Source of the DNA: Pseudomonas massiliensis | Lineage (GTDB): Bacteria; Pseudomonadota; Gammaproteobacteria; Pseudomonadales; Pseudomonadaceae | NCBI RefSeq assembly: GCF_000826105.1 | Contig: NZ_CCYK01000007.1 | Coordinates: 2,170,001 to 2,234,000, forward strand | Length of the DNA stretch: 64,000 nt | Reading direction: 5' to 3' | In this document: piece by piece, positions 59,318-64,000 of the stretch | Layout of the letters: each line of letters begins with the position of its first letter | How positions within the stretch are numbered: the first letter of the stretch is position 1 | Translations under genes and position numbers: made by a program | The notes under the pieces: generated by a model | What the model was told of the DNA's origin: nothing | The model's input: only the letters and a program-made list of their open reading frames with translations | The model's database searches: none

Positions 59318-60043
59318 TCAGAGATCGGTGACGTCGATGATCACCAGCTGGTACTTGTAATCGGTTGCCCCGGTCCCGCCGCCGTTGCTAGCGCTCTGGC
59401 TGTAGAAGTACTCGCCCTTGACCCGAAAGCCCGCATCTACACTGGTGAATCCCATCATCAAGAGCGAGACCTCCCACTCGTTTGTCCAAACTTGATAGGC
59501 GTCATAGATGCCCGCGCCCCAGCCGCTACAGACGGCATAACTTCGCCCGGCGGTGTAAGTCACTGTCGCGCCGGTCAGCTGATCCTGGCCATTGAGCGGG
59601 TCGGTAAAGTTCGCCACATTGATGTAGTCGACGACCTTCATGTATTGGAAGTTAGAGGAAAAGGCGAGACGTCCCTGCGCGTCGAAGACGTTCAGGCCAT
59701 ACCCTGAATTCGCTGAAACCGGTGCCGGCCCGAATTCGAATATTTCCACCGGTACGCTGGCTGGCCCGGCGTAGCAGCAGATGGTCCAGACATAGGTACC
59801 GTTCTCAAGTGTGACCCCGAAGATCAGGCATAGGGTGCTGGTACAACGTAGCGCGATGAGAGACTCTGGGCTCTGTGCACGGTAGCGGTACCAAGTGGCG
59901 AGCCAGGTGTCCCGGCCCGCCACGCCAGCCGCCGCGGCTGTGGTTGTGTTGACCGTTACCCTGTTGAGCAGGACTTGATTTCGGTAATCCTGATCGATCT
60001 GCAGGTAGCTGGCATCGTTCCTGACCTCAAGGCCAAACCCCAT
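59318..60043 (-). CDS. Phage tail-tip accessory protein (YGLNV-motif protein)
   Basis: 241-residue protein starting MGFGLEVRNDASYLQIDQDY. A second copy of the same opening motif is at about 115-124 (YGLNVFDAQGRLAFSSNF). The remainder is beta-type and aromatic-rich. Its ATG overlaps the stop of the preceding small gene (TAATG). A longer frame to 60184 would run inside that gene and is not preferred. Proteins with this opening are common after J genes in Pseudomonas siphoviruses; the function is unknown. Confidence 0.75.
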   Translation of the reverse strand: MGFGLEVRNDASYLQIDQDYRNQVLLNRVTVNTTTAAAAGVAGRDTWLATWYRYRAQSPESLIALRCTSTLCLIFGVTLENGTYVWTICCYAGPASVPVEIFEFGPAPVSANSGYGLNVFDAQGRLAFSSNFQYMKVVDYINVANFTDPLNGQDQLTGATVTYTAGRSYAVCSGWGAGIYDAYQVWTNEWEVSLLMMGFTSVDAGFRVKGEYFYSQSASNGGGTGATDYKYQLVIIDVTDL

Positions 60044-60327
60044 TAGTACACCCCATAAAGTATGACCACCGACACGTACATTGACGCGTTGCCGGTGTAG
60101 GCCCAGCTCAACGTATTGCCCGAGATAGTTACTTGAGGGGTGACGGAAGCGCCCGTCACCCCTGTGTTGAGTATCTGGGCCCAAGGCCTGCCCTTGGAGA
60201 AATCGGCGGATATCGAGCCGTTAAGTCCCTTCGTCGTCTGCACGGTCCCCAATAGCCGAGAGATGGAATCGCTTAAGCCCAGTGTGAGCTTGCCGTTGCC
60301 ATCCCAGACGTTCAGCCCATAGCTCAT
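60043..60327 (-). CDS. Small phage tail-tip accessory protein
   Basis: 94-residue beta-type protein. It opens MSYGLNVWDGNGKLTLGLSD, sharing its N-terminal motif with the following gene product and loosely with the C terminus of J. It ends SWAYTGNASMYVSVVILYGV. Its start overlaps the J stop (ATGA) and its stop overlaps the next start (TAATG), so the three are translationally coupled and probably built into the tail tip together. No function is known. Confidence 0.78.
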   Translation of the reverse strand: MSYGLNVWDGNGKLTLGLSDSISRLLGTVQTTKGLNGSISADFSKGRPWAQILNTGVTGASVTPQVTISGNTLSWAYTGNASMYVSVVILYGVY

Positions 60328-63300
60328 ATTGAGAGATTCCCGAGATTCACACGCTTGACGCCATTCGCATCGAACACCCTGACGCCGTTGTTATCCATGA
60401 TGACCCGGCCCTGTCCAGCGACCGTGGCGTTGATCTCGAAGGTGCCGTTCTTGTTCAGGCGCCAGCCCGCAGAGCCTGCGACATAATTCGTGGACTGGAT
60501 GTAGTCACCGATCTTCGCGCTGGTGATCGTGCCGTCGCCGATGAAGGCCTGGCTGATGTACACCTGGCCGTTCTGGACCACGAACGGGGTGAACGTCGTG
60601 CCGCCAGCGGTCGTGCCCACCACGGCGAACCGGTCTGCCGAGACCAGGAACTGGCTTTGCAGCCCTGCGGCCGTGTTCTCAATGCCCAGCCCAATGCCCG
60701 CGGCCACGTACTGGCCGTTGGCGTTGAGCTGCATCTTCACCGACCACATAGTGGACAGCTTGCCGTCCGTGTTGGCCTGGGCCTGGCTCACCGTCTGGAT
60801 CGCCGCTGAGTTACTGCCGATCGATGTTTGAAGTTGGGAAATCTGCTGCGCTGTTGCCGACTGATTGTTGGCTACCACCGTCTGAACATTGGTGATCTTG
60901 GCATCACTCGACGCCACGCTCGCCTGCAATACTTCAGTGGTTTGTACCAAGGCCTGGTCCTGGTTCGCACGAACCACCACTTCCTTGGCGTATGAGGCCT
61001 GTGTATCCCACAGCTTGAGTGCATCTTGTAGCTCACCCTCCCCCGTATCCTCGCGCAAAGCAGCACGTAGGGTCTGGGTACTTTTTGCTTCGGCCTGGAC
61101 ATCAGTGATAGCCGCGGTGTTTTGCGCGACCTGCTGCGCCAAGCCGGCGACCGTCTGGAGCGACTGGCCTACGTCAGTCCAATAGATAGCATTAGGTGGC
61201 GGTGTATTTGCAGGTACCGTTTGGGACGCTTGGTAAATGCGTTCACCACTGACCACCATGTCGCCCTTGGCGTAGGCTTGATCCGCTTGGTAGGCCTTTA
61301 GTCCGTCAAGCGCAGCGATCTGCTCTTTAAGGTCGTCAATTTCCTCAATCTTCTGCTGGAGTTCCTGGGCCAGTTCGGTCTCACCGATCTGTCCTGCAAG
61401 GTAGGTCAGGATATCCCCGGCAGCTGAACTGGATTGGCCCATTGCCCAACTGGTCCAGGGTCCGGTATTCCCGCTGCGATCCCCCAGGCGTGCCCGAAAG
61501 AACCGGGTCACGCCGGCAGCCATGCCCGACTTGAGGTAAGTCCGCGCGGGGTAGGACACCAGCCCCAGCTGCGCCGGACTGCTGCCGTCCGAAGCGACCG
61601 ATTCCTGTACTTCGGTGTAGAGCGTGTCCTCGGCGCCTTCCGGGAAGGTCCAGTTCAGCCGAATGCCGAATATCTCCGAGGTGGTGGAGAAGCTGGCCAG
61701 GGCCGGCGGCTCGCCAGTCTTGCCGTAGAGCTGGGTCGGCTCGGAGTAGGCCCAGAGCGAAGTCGCGTTACCAACGCCTACGGCGGACACCCGGGCGGTG
61801 TAGGTGCCGCTGTAGATGCCAGACACCTCGATCGAGGTGGTGTAGGTCACCCCGGCGTATACCCAGTCGCCCGAATTGCGCTTCCACCAAACGTTGTAAC
61901 CGTTGGCCCCCTTGGCCGCGTCCCAGGTCACCCGCATGGTGGCCACGGTCAGGCCCTGCTTCACTGCATCGAAGGTCGACAGCGCGACGTTGGTCGGCTT
62001 GGCCTGCACCGCGCCGGGCAGCGTGGTGGTGGGCAAGGTGACGATCTGGGCGCCGTTGTCGATGGCCGCGAACTTGCTCGGGTTGTGCTGAACCGCCACC
62101 ACGTCGTACTGGAGCTTGTCGTCGCCGAAGTTCTCGGTGACGGTCAGGATGCGATAGGTCTCGGGCACCACCTCGGCGGTCTCGATGGCATAGATCGATT
62201 CGGCCAGGGGCGCTTCGTCGAACGCCTCGGTGACCGTGATCGAGCGTCCGGCAACGGCCCGGATGATGCGGGTCTGCGCCTTGCCGTTGGGCTGAATGAC
62301 CACCAGGGTATCGCCCGCGGCAACGGTCAGGTCATCGTCCACCACCACGGTGTTCAAAGTAGCGTTCTTGAGGCGTCCGCCGATGGGCCGGCCGGCGTGG
62401 TTCTGGTCAGCCACCCGTACGACCTGCCCGGGCCGCGCGATTACGCCGTCCAGGCCGACGCTGAAGCTGATGGTGTCCGTTTCCAGCTGGTTGGTCAGCA
62501 GCGTGTAGTGCCCCAGGCGCTGGGCCTGGCCCTGCGACACGCAGCCAAACGCGGTCAGCTCGGTTTCCCGGATGCCGTAGCGCGCCACCGACTTCTGATT
62601 CTGGACGTACTCCACCTTCTGCTCGCCGAAGTTCTCCCGGTTCGTCCAGCTGACCTTGGCCACGCTGTAGCGGGTCGAGCCCGAAGAACCCGCGCGGGAA
62701 AACTTACCGTCGATGACGTTGGCGTTGGTGTAGGTGTACACCGGGTCACTGGGCATGTCTGCCGATACGGTGACGGAGCTGGCGGCGTAATACGCCATGC
62801 CGCGGAAGATGCTAGCGATGTCCTGCAGCACTGTCAGCGCGTCGTTGCGCGACTGCAGGTACAGGTTGCAGGTGAACCGGGGTTCAGTGCCGCCCTTGCC
62901 GTCGTCGACCAGTTCGTCGCAATACCTGGCGATCTGGTACAGCGCCCACTTGTCCACCTGCGAATCGCTAATGAAGCGGCCCAGGCCGTAGCGGTCGTTG
63001 AGGATCAGGTCGCGGTAGATCCAGGCCGGGTTATCGGTCCAGGCCAGCTTGAAGGTGCCGTCCCAGGTCCCGGTATAGGTTCGGGTGGCCGGCTCATAGT
63101 TGGCCGGTACTGAAATGATGCGCCCACGGATGCGGTAAGCTCGCTCCGGGATGGACGAGAATTGGCTCGCGTCGACCTTTAGCCCAACAAGGCCGGTGTA
63201 GGGATACTGGAGCTTGGCATCAATCACCTCGGTGTAGCTGACCACGCTGGTGGTGGCCTGGATGCTCGAACTAGTCGAATCGGGGGTAGTGCGCAGCACC

Positions 63301-63866
63301 CGGATGGACCAGCCTTCTTCGGCTGCGGGCAGATCTACGCGGTGCGAGCGCTGATAGCCGCTGGTGGTCTTGCCGCTAAAGGAAGTGGTGATTACCGGCA
63401 CATAGTCAGAGCCGTCCGTGGACAACAGCACTTGATAGTTGACAGTGTAGCCCACAGTGTCGCCGTCGCTTTCCTGCTGGTACAGCGTGCTGGCGCCCAA
63501 CTGCAGGCGCACGGCGGAAAGTTCGAGGTTGGTGATGGCTTGGGTCCAAGGCTGCTTCGCGGTCAGCTCTACGCCTACCGAGTGCTCGCTCTCCACCGCG
63601 GGGAATCCAGTGATGTAGTCCTGATCGTGCTCGCCGGTACGCTGCTCCCAGGTCACGCCGGTGAAGTTCAGGGTGCCATCGCTGCCAGCCAGCGGGGTTT
63701 CGTCGAAGTAGATCGACTGTGCGCCGTTGACCAATCCGACCATCGGCCCTTCGCTTAGTGCGTCCAGAATGTTGGCGTAGCTGGTGTTAATCAGGCTGTC
63801 TGGGCTTTCTACAGGCGTGTGCGTACTGGAGCTGCCTTTGGCGCCCCGGACTACCATCATATTCAT
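60324..63866 (-). CDS. Phage tail tip host-specificity protein J
   Basis: 1180-residue central tail tip protein, lambda gpJ family, which contacts the host receptor. The start MNMMVVRGAKGSSSTHTPVE is followed by DSLINTSYANILDALSEGPM, typical of gpJ. Later parts include YRIRGRIISVPANYEPATRT, YGLGRFISDSQVDKWALYQI and fibronectin type III-like repeats (~610-800). A coiled-coil stretch (~860-1050) is rich in Gln/Ala, and the end is of DUF1983 type (FAVVGTTAGGTTFTPFVVQN, QAFIGDGTITSAKIGDYIQS). The longer frame to 63944 overlaps gene I and is rejected. Host range probably depends on the C-terminal third. Confidence 0.93.
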   Translation of the reverse strand: MNMMVVRGAKGSSSTHTPVESPDSLINTSYANILDALSEGPMVGLVNGAQSIYFDETPLAGSDGTLNFTGVTWEQRTGEHDQDYITGFPAVESEHSVGVELTAKQPWTQAITNLELSAVRLQLGASTLYQQESDGDTVGYTVNYQVLLSTDGSDYVPVITTSFSGKTTSGYQRSHRVDLPAAEEGWSIRVLRTTPDSTSSSIQATTSVVSYTEVIDAKLQYPYTGLVGLKVDASQFSSIPERAYRIRGRIISVPANYEPATRTYTGTWDGTFKLAWTDNPAWIYRDLILNDRYGLGRFISDSQVDKWALYQIARYCDELVDDGKGGTEPRFTCNLYLQSRNDALTVLQDIASIFRGMAYYAASSVTVSADMPSDPVYTYTNANVIDGKFSRAGSSGSTRYSVAKVSWTNRENFGEQKVEYVQNQKSVARYGIRETELTAFGCVSQGQAQRLGHYTLLTNQLETDTISFSVGLDGVIARPGQVVRVADQNHAGRPIGGRLKNATLNTVVVDDDLTVAAGDTLVVIQPNGKAQTRIIRAVAGRSITVTEAFDEAPLAESIYAIETAEVVPETYRILTVTENFGDDKLQYDVVAVQHNPSKFAAIDNGAQIVTLPTTTLPGAVQAKPTNVALSTFDAVKQGLTVATMRVTWDAAKGANGYNVWWKRNSGDWVYAGVTYTTSIEVSGIYSGTYTARVSAVGVGNATSLWAYSEPTQLYGKTGEPPALASFSTTSEIFGIRLNWTFPEGAEDTLYTEVQESVASDGSSPAQLGLVSYPARTYLKSGMAAGVTRFFRARLGDRSGNTGPWTSWAMGQSSSAAGDILTYLAGQIGETELAQELQQKIEEIDDLKEQIAALDGLKAYQADQAYAKGDMVVSGERIYQASQTVPANTPPPNAIYWTDVGQSLQTVAGLAQQVAQNTAAITDVQAEAKSTQTLRAALREDTGEGELQDALKLWDTQASYAKEVVVRANQDQALVQTTEVLQASVASSDAKITNVQTVVANNQSATAQQISQLQTSIGSNSAAIQTVSQAQANTDGKLSTMWSVKMQLNANGQYVAAGIGLGIENTAAGLQSQFLVSADRFAVVGTTAGGTTFTPFVVQNGQVYISQAFIGDGTITSAKIGDYIQSTNYVAGSAGWRLNKNGTFEINATVAGQGRVIMDNNGVRVFDANGVKRVNLGNLSI

Positions 63867-63874
63867 GCGTGCCT

Positions 63875-64000
63875 CTATTGCTCGTCTTCGGCGACGATGC
63901 CCAGCGAAATGCAGGCAGAACCAACAGTCATCTCGCCGTAACACAGCGGGACCGGGTTACCCTGGGTGGTGGTGTTCTTGATGCCCGAAAAGTTATAGCT
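63875..64000 (-). CDS. Phage tail tip assembly protein I, C-terminal part (cut by window edge)
   Basis: The last 41 residues before a TAG stop read SYNFSGIKNTTTQGNPVPLC and YGEMTVGSACISLGIVAEDE. This is the conserved end of lambda gpI-type tail assembly proteins (NxxRQGxPVPxxYGxxxVGSxVIS). It stops eight bases before the J start, in the order I then J as in lambda. Confidence 0.88.
   Translation of the reverse strand, partial: SYNFSGIKNTTTQGNPVPLCYGEMTVGSACISLGIVAEDEQ

Larger units (their letters stand above)
54497..64000. mobile_element. Late-gene end of a lambda-like siphovirus prophage (continues past right edge)
   Basis: All genes from 54,767 to 64,000 are on the minus strand, closely spaced or overlapping, and follow lambdoid tail order: tail tip I, J, accessory tail proteins, fibre, then lysis genes. 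The left boundary is the tRNA-Ser fragment. Because the 3' half lies here, the integrase and the intact tRNA should be at the other end, outside the window. No integrase, repressor or capsid gene is visible in this part. The 209 bases between the attachment junction and the SGNH gene hold nothing I recognise. Confidence 0.88.

Noticed and set aside
61434..63113. 559-codon open frame on the plus strand opposite the J gene
   Set aside because: Low-complexity Gly/His/Arg-rich antisense translation of a clear gpJ gene.
63867..63944. Longer J protein beginning at 63944
   Set aside because: The extension overlaps the conserved end of tail protein I in another frame; MNMMVVRGAKG is the usual J opening.
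1..64000. CRISPR arrays, REP elements, rRNA operons, replication origin
   Set aside because: I looked for regularly spaced repeats and for rRNA or DnaA-box clusters and saw none. A computed repeat search could still reveal diverged ones.

Overview
The window looks like a Pseudomonas chromosome: GC-rich coding, many LysR regulators, Puu/Kau-style amine catabolism genes and a lambdoid siphovirus prophage of Pseudomonas type. The species cannot be fixed from the sequence alone. It holds about 50 convincing protein genes. Positions 1-54,460 are almost entirely transport and carbon/nitrogen catabolism with local regulators. From about 54,497 to the right edge is the late end of an integrated phage.

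Left part (1-20,060). A minus-strand lactate module (ldhA followed by lldP, the latter cut by the window edge) has a decayed DASS anion transporter in front of it. Next is an aspT-asdA operon, the aspartate:alanine exchange and decarboxylation cycle. A divergent MFS tricarboxylate-type transporter is coupled to an orphan periplasmic binding protein. Two paralogous LysR regulators flank a VOC protein and a medium-chain reductase, followed by an MmgE/PrpD protein that carries a twin-arginine signal. A tightly overlapping minus-strand operon encodes an RND efflux pump (adaptor and pump) together with its own response regulator and sensor kinase.

Middle part (20,060-40,960). An IS256-type transposase remnant sits just upstream of a polyamine-type ABC importer operon that also carries an aldehyde dehydrogenase, a class III aminotransferase, a HAD-like protein without its catalytic aspartate, and an Lrp regulator. 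A convergent unit (HAD dehalogenase-like, FAD amine oxidoreductase, bicupin) fits the same theme of oxidising an amine to an aldehyde and then to an acid. Further on are a LysR/aldehyde dehydrogenase pair, a GMC oxidoreductase behind a second PotD-like binding protein, a LysR/D-malate dehydrogenase (dmlA) pair and a GhrA-like hydroxyacid dehydrogenase.

Betaine-like catabolic region (41,399-53,844). A GbcA/Stc2-type Rieske oxygenase, a second MmgE/PrpD protein, a LysR regulator, a quaternary-amine ABC importer, a GlxA/GbdR-type AraC regulator, an FAD oxidoreductase, a DapA-family lyase and an aldehyde dehydrogenase lie together. The set resembles the logic of known betaine and hydroxyproline-betaine pathways, but the Rieske reductase and any epimerase are missing here. 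It is the best candidate in the window for an uncharacterised pathway.

Prophage (54,497-64,000). A 61-nt 3' fragment of tRNA-Ser(UGA) followed by its terminator marks the attachment junction. To its right, all on the minus strand and read leftward, are the end of tail tip protein I, tail tip protein J, small tail-tip accessory proteins, a tail fibre, DUF4376-like and DUF1353-like proteins, a terminator, a GH19 endolysin, nested Rz/Rz1 spanins, a small virion-type protein and an SGNH hydrolase. The integrase and the intact tRNA should lie beyond the right edge.
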